A stretch of 64,000 nucleotides of DNA, from positions 1 to 64,000 of the forward strand of contig NZ_BONX01000032.1 of assembly GCF_016862935.1 (NCBI RefSeq), given 5' to 3'. Position numbers and translations under genes: made by a program. This document shows, piece by piece, positions 17,999 through 27,388 of this stretch. The stretch's first letter is position 1; each line of letters opens with the position of its first letter. A model generated the notes under the pieces. That model was not told the DNA's origin. It ran no database searches and worked only from the letters and a program-made list of their open reading frames with translations. The stretch comes from Plantactinospora mayteni (GTDB taxonomy: Bacteria > Actinomycetota > Actinomycetes > Mycobacteriales > Micromonosporaceae).

Positions 17999-18438
17999 GT
18001 TGATATTGGCAGTGGAGGAGAAATGGACCTGACCGGGGCGGCCTGGCGCAAGAGCACCCGCAGCAACGGAGCCAGCGGTGCGTGCGTGGAGGTGGCGGAC
18101 AACCTGCCGGAGGTCGTCGGGGTGCGGGACAGCAAGGACCCGAGCGGGCCCGCGCTCACCTTCGCACCGCAGGCGTGGCGCTCGTTCGTCCGGGGCGTCG
18201 CCACCCGCTGACCGCTCGCACCGCATCGGCACGCCGCCGACGAGCGGCGCGACATGTTATGTGAGGTCGGGTGGCGGCATCCGTTGTCCGCAGACGCAGG
18301 TGGGACGCTTCCCGCCTGCGACCAGGAACTCCTGAGCGGTCTGCCGGATGAGGTCGAGCGGGATCTCCGAATCGTGCGGGAAGTCCCGCTCGCTGCCCGC
18401 GTGGTAGTAGAACACCTGGTCGTGCCTGCTCGGGGTGC
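17999..18438. repeat. ~440-bp direct repeat, right copy
   Basis: Second copy of 16131-16570. It contains an intact DUF397 gene and only the 3' part of Imm1; similarity ends abruptly near CGGGGTGC at about 18438. The upstream XRE regulator was not included. Confidence 0.85.
18023..18211 (+). CDS. Orphan DUF397 protein (duplicate)
   Basis: 62 residues, differing from the copy at 16155 at only a handful of positions (ATWRKSTRSNGHSGN versus AAWRKSTRSNGASGA, VAAR versus VATR at the end). It has a good ribosome site (GGAGGAGAA) but no XRE partner upstream; the duplicated segment starts within the last codons of the regulator. It could still act with the regulator at 15352. Confidence 0.85.
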   Translation: MDLTGAAWRKSTRSNGASGACVEVADNLPEVVGVRDSKDPSGPALTFAPQAWRSFVRGVATR

Positions 18439-18439
18439 T
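18257..18439 (-). pseudogene. Truncated Imm1-family immunity gene (3' end only)
   Basis: About 60 codons remain. The frame reads PSRHDQVFYYHAGSERD, FPHDSEIPLDLIRQTAQEF, LVAGGKRPTCVCGQRMPPPD and a TAA stop. It aligns with the C-terminal third of the intact Imm1 protein and is broken off on its 5' side, with no start codon or toxin gene. The substitutions spare the frame, so it diverged from, or was converted with, the intact copy. Confidence 0.82.
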
Positions 18440-18489
18440 CTACTACCACGGCTGTGGCCCTTTTCAAGACACGGCGGGCTTGTAGTACC

Positions 18490-18515
18490 GGGTGCCCATC
18501 ATGCGACGGGCACCC
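18490..18515. terminator. Hairpin downstream of the secreted hypothetical gene
   Basis: GGGTGCCC (18490-18497) pairs with GGGCACCC (18508-18515) around a 10-base loop, 25 bp past the stop of the minus-strand gene. A terminator is plausible; there is no T-run, as is common in this GC range. Confidence 0.5.
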
Positions 18516-18539
18516 TGGTGCTGGGGTGTCAGGGGCGGG

Positions 18540-19040
18540 CTAGCCGATCCATTCGAGGTCGTATGGCCTGAGGTGGACGCTGCACATCTTGCTGGAGTTG
18601 CCGTCGAACCACACCTGGATCTGGACCGAGACGGGCTTGCCGTCGGACCGGTAGCCGATCTCCATCGGGCGGCCGGTCTCGAAGGGGCCATTGTGATAAG
18701 CGTTGTCCTCGATGCCGTTCTCGACCCAGCCGATCCCCTGGAAATGCTGCCAGGCGTTGCCGTTCCAGTACGCCAGCGCGGCGATGACGTCGCTGTTGCG
18801 GGTGTCTCCGCCGGCGGACTCGATCTTGTATCCCCAGAGCTGGACCTCGGTCCACGTGTTCGGTTGGGTCGGCTTGCCGTAGGTGTGGATGTCGGCGCGG
18901 AACTCCCGTCCGTCGACGAAGCAGGATTTGGCTGCTCGGTACCGCACGTTGGCCGCGCTGGCCGGGACGGCACCGGTCACCGTGGCCACCACGGCGCCGA
19001 GCAGTAGGGCGGCAGTCACCTTCATCGAAGCTCTTCGCAT
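18540..19040 (-). CDS. Secreted hypothetical protein
   Basis: 166 residues. A Sec signal peptide (MRRASMKVTAALLLGAVVA, cleaved after VPASA) precedes a beta-rich domain with many aromatic residues: SCFVDGREFRADIHTYG, TEVQLWGYKIESAGG, WNGNAWQHFQGIGWVENG, IQVWFDGNSSKMC. Two cysteines (in KSCFV and SKMCSV) could form a disulfide. No family is recognised. An internal ATG (MKVTAALL, 19025) has a GAAGAG ribosome site and may be the true start. Confidence 0.72.
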   Translation of the reverse strand: MRRASMKVTAALLLGAVVATVTGAVPASAANVRYRAAKSCFVDGREFRADIHTYGKPTQPNTWTEVQLWGYKIESAGGDTRNSDVIAALAYWNGNAWQHFQGIGWVENGIEDNAYHNGPFETGRPMEIGYRSDGKPVSVQIQVWFDGNSSKMCSVHLRPYDLEWIG

Positions 19041-19320
19041 GCCTTTTCCCGCTTTCGTCGATGTCGATCCAACCGGCTAGTCGCTCATGGAAATGCTGAT
19101 CTCCATCAGGACAGGGAGCACGGTATGACGCGGCATCCTGCCGGAGCTACCGTGCACGATGCTCAGATTCCTCCGCGGGGTGTGCACGGTGCCCAGTCAC
19201 GCGATACAAGCCCCGAACGCGCCCGGCTCGGTGGGGCGGGTGTGATCTGTGGTATCGCCGCCGCCCCGTGATGGCCACGAATCTGTCACACCGCCCGGGA
19301 AGCCCTACGTCAGCGGAGAC

Positions 19321-20736
19321 CTAACGGGTTGCCCGGTTGCGGAGAGCGGGCCACGAGGCGACGGTGACGAGGGCGAAGACGGCGGTGGCGGCGTACGACA
19401 CCGAGGGCAGGCCGGCGGCGGAGCCGAGGAGGCCGGCACCGATCGCGCCGACCGGGGCGGCCAGCGATCCGACCGTACGCTGGGCGCCGCCGACCCGGCC
19501 GAGCAGTTCGGCGGGGACGTTCCGCTGCCCGTACGCCGACCAGAGCGCGTTCCAGGTCGCGGTGCCGGCGGAGAAGACGGCGAGTGCGATGGCGCCCGGC
19601 ACCGGATGTCGGGCCACCGCCAGCGTGGCCACCGCCAACGTCTCGGCGACCAGCACCCAGCGTAGGGCAGGCAGGGTGCCGAGCCGGGCGGCGACCCGGC
19701 CCGCGCAGAGTCCACCCGCCAGCGCGCCGACGATCGCCGCCGACATGAAGAGCCCGTAACCGGCGGCGGGCACCCCCAGCACCTCCAGTGCGTAGAGCAC
19801 GGTGACCGCGATCAGGCCGCTGGTGGCCAGGTTGGTGACCACGGTCAGACCGGTGATCAGGCGCAGCGTGCCGTCCCGCCAGATCCAGCGCAGCCCGTCC
19901 CCGGACTCCCGCCAGATCCGCCGCATCCGGTGCACCCGGCGACCGGCCACCGATGCACCTGGTGCACGTGCTCTCCCGGGCGAGCCGACAGCAGGTCGAT
20001 CACCAGCGGCGGAGGGCAGAGCCAGGCTGTCGGGCCTGGCCGGTGATGAGCCACCGGGTCGTCGATCCGGAAGAACGCCGGCAGATCCTGACGAGCAGCC
20101 GGGCGGCCGCGACTTCGCCGCGCTGCGGGGCGAACCCAGCGGCGGCCTGCCCGGGGTGGCCGACGTCGACGGTCGCAGGGTCAGTGCCAGCAGGGCGGCG
20201 ACGGCGAACGTTGCCGCGTCGACGGCGAACGGCAGGGCCGCCGCCAGCGCGAAGAGCACCCCGGCCAGTGGGGCGCCGACGAATCCACCGGCCACCGCCG
20301 TACCCGCCTGGAGCCGGCCGTTCGCCGTGGCCAGTCGGTCGGCGGGGACGATGTCGGGCAGTACCGCGAACGCGGCAGCGTCGAACGCGACACCGAGGCT
20401 GGCGAGCAGGAAGGCGCAGCCGAGGAGCGTGCCGATCCCGGCGTCGCCGGTGGCGACCAGCAGTGCGAAGCCGGCGACCAGGACGGCCCGCAGCCCGTCC
20501 ACTGTGGCCATGGTGCGCCGCCGGTCCCACCGGTCGGCGTAGACGCCGCCGACCAGGCCGAACAGCAGCGGTGGAAGCTGCCCTGCGACCACCACCGCCG
20601 CGACGGCGCGCGGGTCCCGGCTCAGTGACGCGGCCAGCAGGGCCAGGGCGGGGACCCGCAGCGCGTCGCCGAGTCGGGAGAACACCGCCGCCGTCCACAG
20701 TGTCCAGAAGCTGCCGTACCGTGGCCAGGAACTCAT
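19321..20736 (-). CDS. MFS transporter (MFS_3, enterobactin-exporter-like)
   Basis: 471 residues with two sets of about six membrane helices. The N-terminal half contains YADRWDRRRTM, the loop 2-3 motif, and the C-terminal half AGRVAARLGTLPALRW. Between them lies an unusually long loop (about residues 205-275) rich in Pro, Arg and Ser (GRPPLGSPRSAAKSRPPG). This subfamily exports siderophores, peptides or drugs; the substrate is unknown. It converges with nothing and diverges from the flavin monooxygenase gene across 228 bp. Confidence 0.87.
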   Translation of the reverse strand: MSSWPRYGSFWTLWTAAVFSRLGDALRVPALALLAASLSRDPRAVAAVVVAGQLPPLLFGLVGGVYADRWDRRRTMATVDGLRAVLVAGFALLVATGDAGIGTLLGCAFLLASLGVAFDAAAFAVLPDIVPADRLATANGRLQAGTAVAGGFVGAPLAGVLFALAAALPFAVDAATFAVAALLALTLRPSTSATPGRPPLGSPRSAAKSRPPGCSSGSAGVLPDRRPGGSSPARPDSLALPSAAGDRPAVGSPGRARAPGASVAGRRVHRMRRIWRESGDGLRWIWRDGTLRLITGLTVVTNLATSGLIAVTVLYALEVLGVPAAGYGLFMSAAIVGALAGGLCAGRVAARLGTLPALRWVLVAETLAVATLAVARHPVPGAIALAVFSAGTATWNALWSAYGQRNVPAELLGRVGGAQRTVGSLAAPVGAIGAGLLGSAAGLPSVSYAATAVFALVTVASWPALRNRATR

Positions 20737-20964
20737 CCGCGCACCCTGCTGGCTCGACCAGGTGGAGAGTCAACAGGTGGAGAGTCAAGCCGTCGGACAC
20801 CGGCCATCCGGGTGTCGGACCCGACCCATCGAGGCGGAGGAATGCGCAGCGGCTTCGGGGCCGATACGGTGGGCGCCGAGCACGACGGCAGGCCGGTCCG
20901 GCAGGGGCCGGAATCCAGGAAGCGCAAGGAACGATCCAGGAAGCAAGGAACGCGAGGTTGGCCA

Positions 20965-22143
20965 GTGGGTGCCGTTCGACCGCGTCGCGTCGCACCGGTG
21001 TACGTGATCGGCGCCGGTCCCGGCGGGCTCGCCGTGGCAGCCCTGCTGGGACGACGCGGAGTGCCCGCCACCGTGCTGGAACGCGGAGACGCGGTCGCGA
21101 CGAGTTGGCGCTCCCACTATGACCGGTTGCACCTGCACACGATCCGCCGGTGGTCGGGCCAGCCCGGCCTGGCGATCCCGCGCAGTTACGGCCGCTGGGT
21201 CGCCCGGGACGACCTCGTCCGATATCTGGAGCAGTACGCGGCCCACCACGACCTCGACGTGCGCACCGGTACGGAGGTGTGTCGCGTCGACACCGGGGAC
21301 GACACCGGACCGGACGGTACGCGGTGGGTGCTGGGCACCGTCGGCGGCGACGAACTGCCGGCCGGAACGGTCGTCATCGCCACCGGATACAACCACACTC
21401 CGTACGTGCCGCCGTGGCAGGGCCGGGAGACGTTCACCGGCGAGTTGCGCCACGCGAAGGACTACCGCAACCTGGCGCCGTACGTCGGCCGCGACGTGCT
21501 CGTCGTCGGAACCGGCAACACGGGTGCGGAGATAGCGGTCGACCTCGCCGAGGGCGGCGCGGGTCGGGTCCGTCTCGCGGTCCGGACGCCACCGCACATC
21601 GTCCGGCGGGACGTGGCGGGCTGGCCCAGCCAGGGCAGTGGAATCCTGTTGCGTCGTCTGCCTACGACCATTGTGGACCGACTGTCCGCGCGGGTGGCCT
21701 CGCGTACCGTGCCCGACCTCGCCGACCACGGCCTGCCCCGGCCGCAGGACGGTCTCTACACGCGGCTCCTGCGCGACCACGCGTCGCCGGTCCAGGATGT
21801 CGGCCTCATCGACGCGGTGCTGTCCGGCAGGGTCCGGCCCGTGGTCGCGGTCGCGGGCTTCGACCATGCCGAGGTGCGGTTGGTCGACGGGTCGGTGATC
21901 ACCCCCGAGGTCATCATCGCCGCGACCGGATACCGGCGTGGCCTGGAGAAGATGGTCGGCCACCTGGACGTCCTCGACGAGCGGGGAATGCCGAGGGTCA
22001 GCGGGGGCAGCGCGGTGGCGCCGGGACTGTACTTCGCGGGTTACCGGATCTCCCTCGGCGGGTCGCTCCGCGAAGCCGGTATCGAAGCCCGCCGCATCGG
22101 TCGGGCGGTGCGGGCGGAGATCCGTAGCCGCCAGCCACACTGA
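20965..22143 (+). CDS. Flavin-containing monooxygenase-like NAD(P)-binding protein
   Basis: 392 residues. FAD-binding VYVIGAGPGGLAVAALLGRR (Gly16-x-Gly18-x-x-Gly21) is at the N terminus, NADPH-binding VLVVGTGNTGAEIAVDLAEG near 175, and the ATGY linker (VIATGYNHTP, IIAATGYRRG) occurs twice, as in YUCCA-like or group B monooxygenases. These oxygenate N, S or carbonyl substrates; which is unknown. The GTG at 20965 follows GAGGTTGG; an upstream in-frame GTG (20812) would add a charged 51-residue stretch. The last 26 bp are imperfectly duplicated past the stop. Confidence 0.85.
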   Translation: MGAVRPRRVAPVYVIGAGPGGLAVAALLGRRGVPATVLERGDAVATSWRSHYDRLHLHTIRRWSGQPGLAIPRSYGRWVARDDLVRYLEQYAAHHDLDVRTGTEVCRVDTGDDTGPDGTRWVLGTVGGDELPAGTVVIATGYNHTPYVPPWQGRETFTGELRHAKDYRNLAPYVGRDVLVVGTGNTGAEIAVDLAEGGAGRVRLAVRTPPHIVRRDVAGWPSQGSGILLRRLPTTIVDRLSARVASRTVPDLADHGLPRPQDGLYTRLLRDHASPVQDVGLIDAVLSGRVRPVVAVAGFDHAEVRLVDGSVITPEVIIAATGYRRGLEKMVGHLDVLDERGMPRVSGGSAVAPGLYFAGYRISLGGSLREAGIEARRIGRAVRAEIRSRQPH

Positions 22144-22263
22144 ACCCGCCGAACCGCCAACCACAGTGAACCCTGCCGAGCCGTCGGACGGGTACGGGCA
22201 CAGGGTCGGGATCGGGTCGTCGGGCGCTAACGGGAATGCCAAGCGTCGCCCCGGCCCGGTACG

Positions 22264-24093
22264 GTGAGCGCCGGCATCGGACCAGGGAGTGGACAGGACG
22301 TGGACCGCGCTTTCCAGGTCGACCTCCGTGGCGTGGTCGACCTGCTCAGCCATCACCTATACGGCAGTCCCCGGGTCTACGTCCGGGAGCTGTTGCAGAA
22401 CGCGGTGGACGCCATCACCGCCCGCCGGGCCACCGACCCGGGCGCACCGGCCGTGGTCCGGATCGAGCCACCGGAGCTGACCGGCGACGGCACGCTGCGG
22501 GTGCACGACACCGGCATCGGGCTGACCGAGTCCCAGGTGCACGAGTTGCTGGCCACCATCGGCCGCAGCTCCAAGCGGGACGAGCTGGGCTTCGCCCGCC
22601 ACGAGTTCCTCGGCCAGTTCGGCATCGGCCTGCTCTCCTGCTTCCTGGTCGCCGACGAGGTCCGGGTCCGCACCCGGCACGGCGACGAGCCCACCGTGCT
22701 CTGGACCGGGTTCGCGGACGGCCGCTACCGGGTCGAGCTGGCCGCCGTCGACGCGCAGCGCGCCGAGCCGGGTACCAGCGTCACGCTGGTCCCGCGCCGC
22801 GACGCCGACCAGTGGCTGACCAGGCCGACCGTGACCGAGCTGGCCCGGCTGTTCGGCTCGCTGCTGCCCGTTAAGGTGCTGGTCGGCGAGGTCGAGACCA
22901 CCACCGGGCCGCCGCCGTGGTCGGCCCCCGCCGGCACGTCGCCGTCCGACCGCCGGGAGAACCTCGTCCGGTACGCCCGCGAGGTGCTTGACTTCACCCC
23001 GTTCGACGTCGTACCGCTGTCGGTGCCGGAGGCGGGGCTGACCGGTGCGGCCTTCGTGCTGCCGACCCCGGTCAACCCGGCGGCTCGGGCCGGTCACCGG
23101 GTCTACCTGAAGCGGATGCTGCTCACCGAGGGCGCCGAGGGGCTGCTGCCGGACTGGGCGTTCTTCGCCCGCTGCGTGGTCGACTCCACCGAGTTGCGCC
23201 CCACCGCCAGCCGCGAGGCCCTCTACGAGGACAGTCTGCTGGAGGCGACCCGGGAGGCGCTCGGCGACCAGCTCCGGGGCTGGCTGGTCCGGTTGGCCGG
23301 CAGCGCGCCGCGCCGGCTCGCCGAGTTCCTCCAGGTGCACCACCTCGGGGTGAAGGCGCTGGCCCTGCACGACGACGAGATGCTCCGGCTGGTCGAGCGC
23401 TGGTGGCCGATGGAGACCAACACCGGGCAGACCACGCTGGCCGAGTTCCGCGAGCGGCACGGCCTGATCCGCTACGCGGCCAGTATCGACGAGTTCCGCC
23501 AGCTCGCCGGGGTCGCGGCGGCGCAGGACCTGCCGGTGGTCAACGCCGGCTACACGTACGACACCGAGATCATCGAGCGGTTGCCGACCGTGGACCGGTC
23601 GGTGCTGGTCGAACGGCTGGAGCCGAACGACCTGACCACCCGGTTCGACGCCCTCGACCCGGGTGCGGAGCTGGCGCTGCGGCCGTTCGTCGTCGCCGCC
23701 CAGCGTGCCCTGGACCGGCTCGGTGTCGAGGTGGTGCTCCGGTCGTACGCCCCGGCGTCACTTCCGGCGCTCTATCTGGTGAGCCGGTCGGCGGCCTTCG
23801 AGGAGCAACTCCGGGCGACCCGGGAGCGGGCCGACGAGACCTGGGCCGGGGTACTCGACGCGCTCGCCGCCTCCGGCCCGGCCGAGCGCCCACAGTTGGT
23901 GCTCAACCACCGTAACCCGCTGGTCCGCCGGGTCAGCGCGCTCGGCGACCCGGCGCTGGTCGGGCTCGCCGTCGAGGCCCTCTACGGCCAGGCGCTGCTG
24001 CTCGGCTACCACCCGATCCGCCCCGCCGACGCCGCCCTGCTGAACAGCTCGTTCCTCGGCCTGCTCGGTCGGGCCGTCCCAGAACAGGAGTGA
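22264..24093 (+). CDS. HSP90-family (HtpG-like) chaperone
   Basis: 609 residues. The N-terminal GHKL ATPase is complete: RELLQNAVDAI (E42, N46), HDTGIGLTE (D82-x-G84-x-G86) and FLGQFGIGLLS (Gly117-Gly120). A middle domain follows (RVYLKRMLL, VDSTELRPTASREAL), and the C-terminal region is shorter and different from classical HtpG. The 3' end is coupled to a 1004-residue TPR gene, a pairing also found in other actinomycetes, which suggests a dedicated chaperone plus scaffold. The start could also be the GTG at 22300, which follows AGGAC. Confidence 0.92.
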   Translation: MSAGIGPGSGQDVDRAFQVDLRGVVDLLSHHLYGSPRVYVRELLQNAVDAITARRATDPGAPAVVRIEPPELTGDGTLRVHDTGIGLTESQVHELLATIGRSSKRDELGFARHEFLGQFGIGLLSCFLVADEVRVRTRHGDEPTVLWTGFADGRYRVELAAVDAQRAEPGTSVTLVPRRDADQWLTRPTVTELARLFGSLLPVKVLVGEVETTTGPPPWSAPAGTSPSDRRENLVRYAREVLDFTPFDVVPLSVPEAGLTGAAFVLPTPVNPAARAGHRVYLKRMLLTEGAEGLLPDWAFFARCVVDSTELRPTASREALYEDSLLEATREALGDQLRGWLVRLAGSAPRRLAEFLQVHHLGVKALALHDDEMLRLVERWWPMETNTGQTTLAEFRERHGLIRYAASIDEFRQLAGVAAAQDLPVVNAGYTYDTEIIERLPTVDRSVLVERLEPNDLTTRFDALDPGAELALRPFVVAAQRALDRLGVEVVLRSYAPASLPALYLVSRSAAFEEQLRATRERADETWAGVLDALAASGPAERPQLVLNHRNPLVRRVSALGDPALVGLAVEALYGQALLLGYHPIRPADAALLNSSFLGLLGRAVPEQE

Positions 24094-24095
24094 CC

Positions 24096-27000
24096 ATGGG
24101 CGGGGAAACCGACGACCTCTGGCGGACGATCGACCGGGTCGGTGAGATGCCGTACGGCAGCGGCCAGATCGCCGCCGCCGAACAGCTCCTCCGGCAGGTG
24201 GACGCCACCGGTGACGAGCAGCTCGCCTTCGCGGCCCGGATGCTCGGCACCGCCGCCTACTACTACGGTGGCGAGCCGGCCCGGTCGTTCGTCACCTTCT
24301 CCTGGTGCCTGGCCGAGTTCGACCGCGACCCGAAGCCCTACCACCAGCGACACCTGCACACCCTGCTCTGGTATTTCAAGCACATGGTCAGCGGGCTGTT
24401 GGAGTTTCCCGAGGTGCCGCTGGACCGCACCATGGCGGTACTCGACGACATGGAGCGGCGCTACCGCGACAGCGGCCACAGCCTCCAGATGGTCTACAAA
24501 TACCGGCACCAGGTGGCGGTGCACGTCGGTGCGGCGGAGGAGGCCGCCGAGTGGTACCGCCGGTGGACCACCGCACCCCGGGACGAGCTCTCCGACTGTG
24601 CCGGCTGCGACCCGACGGACCGGATCGAATACCTCGGCTCACTCGGCCGGTACGAGGAGGCGGTGGCGCTGGCCGAGCCGGTGCTCGCGGGCCGGCTGGG
24701 CTGTGTCGAGCAGCCACAGTGCGTCCTCAGCGCGCTGCTGCTGCCGTACCTGCACACCGGCCGGCGGGAGCAGGCCCGGGACGCGCACCTGCGGGCGTAC
24801 CGCCGGCACCGGACCAACATCGCGGACATGTCGCTGGTCGGTGACCACCTGGCGTTCTGCGCGTCGACCGGCAACGAGGCGCGCGGGCTGGAGTTGCTGG
24901 AACGGCACCTGGGCTGGCTGGACGAGGCACCCTCGCCGGGCGACGCGATGGCCTTCGCCGCCAGCGGGGCGCTGCTGCTGCACCGGCTCGCCGCCGACGG
25001 CCACGGGGAGTTGCCGGTACGGCGCCCTGCTCACCTGGACCGGCCGGCGGCCGAGGTACCGGTGACGGTGCTGGCGGACGAGCTGGCCGGTACGGCCCGG
25101 GAGCTGGCCGCCCGGTTCGACGCCCGGAACGGCACCGGGGCGCAGTCGGCGATCGTCGCGGAGGTGCTCGCCCGGCAACCGGTCGGCGACTATCTGCCGC
25201 TGTCGCCGACCGCCCGCCGCCGCCCGGCTCCCGCCGCCAGTGCGGGCACGTCCACCAGCGTCGCCCGGCCCGGCGGCGATGGCACCGACGAGTCTGCTCC
25301 GGCCGGGTCCGGCCCAGACACCGGGGCCGGCGGAGCGTCCGAGGGGTCGGGTGGAGCGTCCAGCGGGTCGGCGTCCGTTCACCGACCGGCCCCGCTCGAC
25401 GTACCGGCGGACGCCGGCCCGGAGCGGTTGCTCGACCTGGCCGAGGCGGCCTGGCGTACCGAGCGGGACGACGACCTGTTCGGGATACTGGCGGTCTTCG
25501 ACGAACGGTTCGGCGGGCAGCCGCAGCAGCAGTCCGTCGTCGCCCGCCGAGCCGAGTTCCGGGCGGTCGAGCGGCAGGTGGCCGGCGACGTGGCCGGAGC
25601 GGTGGCGGCGAACCGGGAGGCGCTGGCGCTGCACCGGCAGGTCCCGGATCCGCTCCGCGCCCAGGTGGTGGCCGGCCGGCTGGGCGTACTGCTGGTGATG
25701 TCGGGCGAGCCGGACGAGGGCGTGCCGCTGGTCGAGGAGTCCGCCGACCACCTGATGGCGCACGGTGACGTCTGGCATCGGGCCGCCGCGCAGGACCGGC
25801 TGGCGATCACGTTTGCCGAGCAGGGGCGGGGTGCCGAGGCGCTGGCGGCGGTGGACCGGGCGTCGACCGAGGCGGCCGGTTCCGACGACCGGTATCTGGT
25901 GGCGCGGGTCGCGTTGACCAGGGTCCGGGTCCTGGAGCTGCTGGACCGGGGTGCCGAGGTCGGCGAGGCGGCACTGCGGGCCCGGGACCTCTACGAGGAA
26001 CTCGGCCTGCCCGAGCATCGGGCGGTTGCCACCCTCGGCTACGCCAACTCGCTCGACGACCCGGAGCAGGCGGTTTCGGCGTACGACGAGGCGGTACGGC
26101 TGGCCACCGACAAGCTGGCGCTGCCGGCCCGGACCGGGCGGGCCCGGGCGCTGGTCGCCGCCGGCCGCCCGGACGAGGCGGTCGACGACCTGGTGGAGGC
26201 GGTCGCGCTCTGCGTCGAGCGGGGCATCGTGGACGGCGCCGCCTACCTGCGTTGGGAGCTGGCCGACGCCTACCGGCGGGCCGACCGGGCGGTGGAGGCG
26301 GCCGAGGCGGCGGAGGAGGCGGTCGGCGAGCTGGACCGGCTCGGACGACAGGCCGACGCGGACCAGTGCCGGCACCTGCTCGCCACCGTCTACCGGTCGC
26401 TCGGCGAGGACGGCCCGGCCCTGACCCTGCTGGACGAACTCGCCGACAACCTCGACGGACCCGACAACCTGCCCGCCCGGGCCGGAGTGCTGGAGGAGGC
26501 CGGCGAGCTGCTCTACGCCCAGGATCGGGACAATCTCGCGGCGCAGCGGTTCGGCGCCGCCGCGACCGCGTTCCGGCTCGCCGGGCTGCCCCTCGACGAG
26601 CTGCGGGTCCGGCGCCGGGAGGTAGCCGCCCAGCACTGGGCCGGCGACCCGGCGGCGGCGCTGGCCGCGCTGGAGGTGGCCGACCGGGTGGCGGCGGCCC
26701 TGCCGAACGGCTCCGGTACGCCGGATTCCGACGACGCCGACGACGAGGCGGCGGCGGCGCACTGGGAGCGGGCGATGCTGGCCGACGTCGCGGCCCGGGC
26801 GTTCCTCGGCGCGGAGCGGCCGGACGAGGCGCTGGCCCGGCTGGACGGCGCCGCCGACACACTGCGGTCGATCCAGGCATTCGGCGAGGCGCTCCTCGTG
26901 GACCTGCTCACCGGGGAGATACTGCTCCGGCTGGACCGCCCGGCCGAGGCCGAACCGCTGCTCCGGGCCACCCTGAACAGCCTGCCCGCGCACTCCGAGC

Positions 27001-27110
27001 CGGTACGCCGGGCAGCCTGGCTGCTCACCGTCGCGCTCGCCGCGCTCGGCCGTACGGCGGAGGCCGACGCCCTACGCGCCAGCTACGACCTCGACTCCGA
27101 CGACGATTAG
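24096..27110 (+). CDS. Large TPR protein coupled to the HSP90-family chaperone
   Basis: 1004 residues of helical repeats interrupted around residues 370-440 by a disordered Pro/Ala/Gly/Ser linker. Examples of repeats: SLGRYEEAVALAEPVLAGRL, GRPDEAVDDLVEAVALCVER, ERPDEALARLDGAADTLRS. HHTLLWYFKH-like aromatic segments occur in the first third. The ATG follows GGAGTGACC, two bases after the HSP90 stop, so the two proteins should be made together. It is presumably a client or co-chaperone platform. No enzymatic motif is seen. Confidence 0.88.
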   Translation: MGGETDDLWRTIDRVGEMPYGSGQIAAAEQLLRQVDATGDEQLAFAARMLGTAAYYYGGEPARSFVTFSWCLAEFDRDPKPYHQRHLHTLLWYFKHMVSGLLEFPEVPLDRTMAVLDDMERRYRDSGHSLQMVYKYRHQVAVHVGAAEEAAEWYRRWTTAPRDELSDCAGCDPTDRIEYLGSLGRYEEAVALAEPVLAGRLGCVEQPQCVLSALLLPYLHTGRREQARDAHLRAYRRHRTNIADMSLVGDHLAFCASTGNEARGLELLERHLGWLDEAPSPGDAMAFAASGALLLHRLAADGHGELPVRRPAHLDRPAAEVPVTVLADELAGTARELAARFDARNGTGAQSAIVAEVLARQPVGDYLPLSPTARRRPAPAASAGTSTSVARPGGDGTDESAPAGSGPDTGAGGASEGSGGASSGSASVHRPAPLDVPADAGPERLLDLAEAAWRTERDDDLFGILAVFDERFGGQPQQQSVVARRAEFRAVERQVAGDVAGAVAANREALALHRQVPDPLRAQVVAGRLGVLLVMSGEPDEGVPLVEESADHLMAHGDVWHRAAAQDRLAITFAEQGRGAEALAAVDRASTEAAGSDDRYLVARVALTRVRVLELLDRGAEVGEAALRARDLYEELGLPEHRAVATLGYANSLDDPEQAVSAYDEAVRLATDKLALPARTGRARALVAAGRPDEAVDDLVEAVALCVERGIVDGAAYLRWELADAYRRADRAVEAAEAAEEAVGELDRLGRQADADQCRHLLATVYRSLGEDGPALTLLDELADNLDGPDNLPARAGVLEEAGELLYAQDRDNLAAQRFGAAATAFRLAGLPLDELRVRRREVAAQHWAGDPAAALAALEVADRVAAALPNGSGTPDSDDADDEAAAAHWERAMLADVAARAFLGAERPDEALARLDGAADTLRSIQAFGEALLVDLLTGEILLRLDRPAEAEPLLRATLNSLPAHSEPVRRAAWLLTVALAALGRTAEADALRASYDLDSDDD

Positions 27111-27136
27111 CCGGCCCTACCCCGGCCCGCCCCGGC

Positions 27137-27263
27137 CCGATCCTTGCCCGGCCGAGCACCAGCCGGGTCCGATCCTCGCCCGGCCGAGCACCAGCCCGGC
27201 CCGATCCACGTCCGGCCGAGCACCAGGCTGGCCGGACCCCGCACGTCCGAGCACCAGGCTGGC
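27137..27263. repeat. Four imperfect 32-bp tandem repeats
   Basis: Units of the form CCGATCC...GGCCGAGCACCAG begin at 27137, 27169, 27201 and about 27233. They lie downstream of the TPR gene and before the TetR gene. No spacers separate the units, so this is not a CRISPR array. Confidence 0.85.
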
Positions 27264-27388
27264 CCGGCCGGCCCGGTAATGGTGGTGGCTGTACGGACCT
27301 GCCCGCGCCGGTCGGACGGAGCTGCCCGCGACGTGGCGGCCGACACTCGGCGGAGAGTCAGCGATTGACAACTGACTAGGCTGGTCGG

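Noticed and set aside
16131-18438. Insertion sequence or integrative element carrying the toxin operon
   Set aside because: No transposase, integrase, terminal inverted repeats or target duplication; repeats are of coding sequence.
27137-27263. CRISPR-like array
   Set aside because: Units are directly adjacent without spacers, imperfect, and no cas genes are present.
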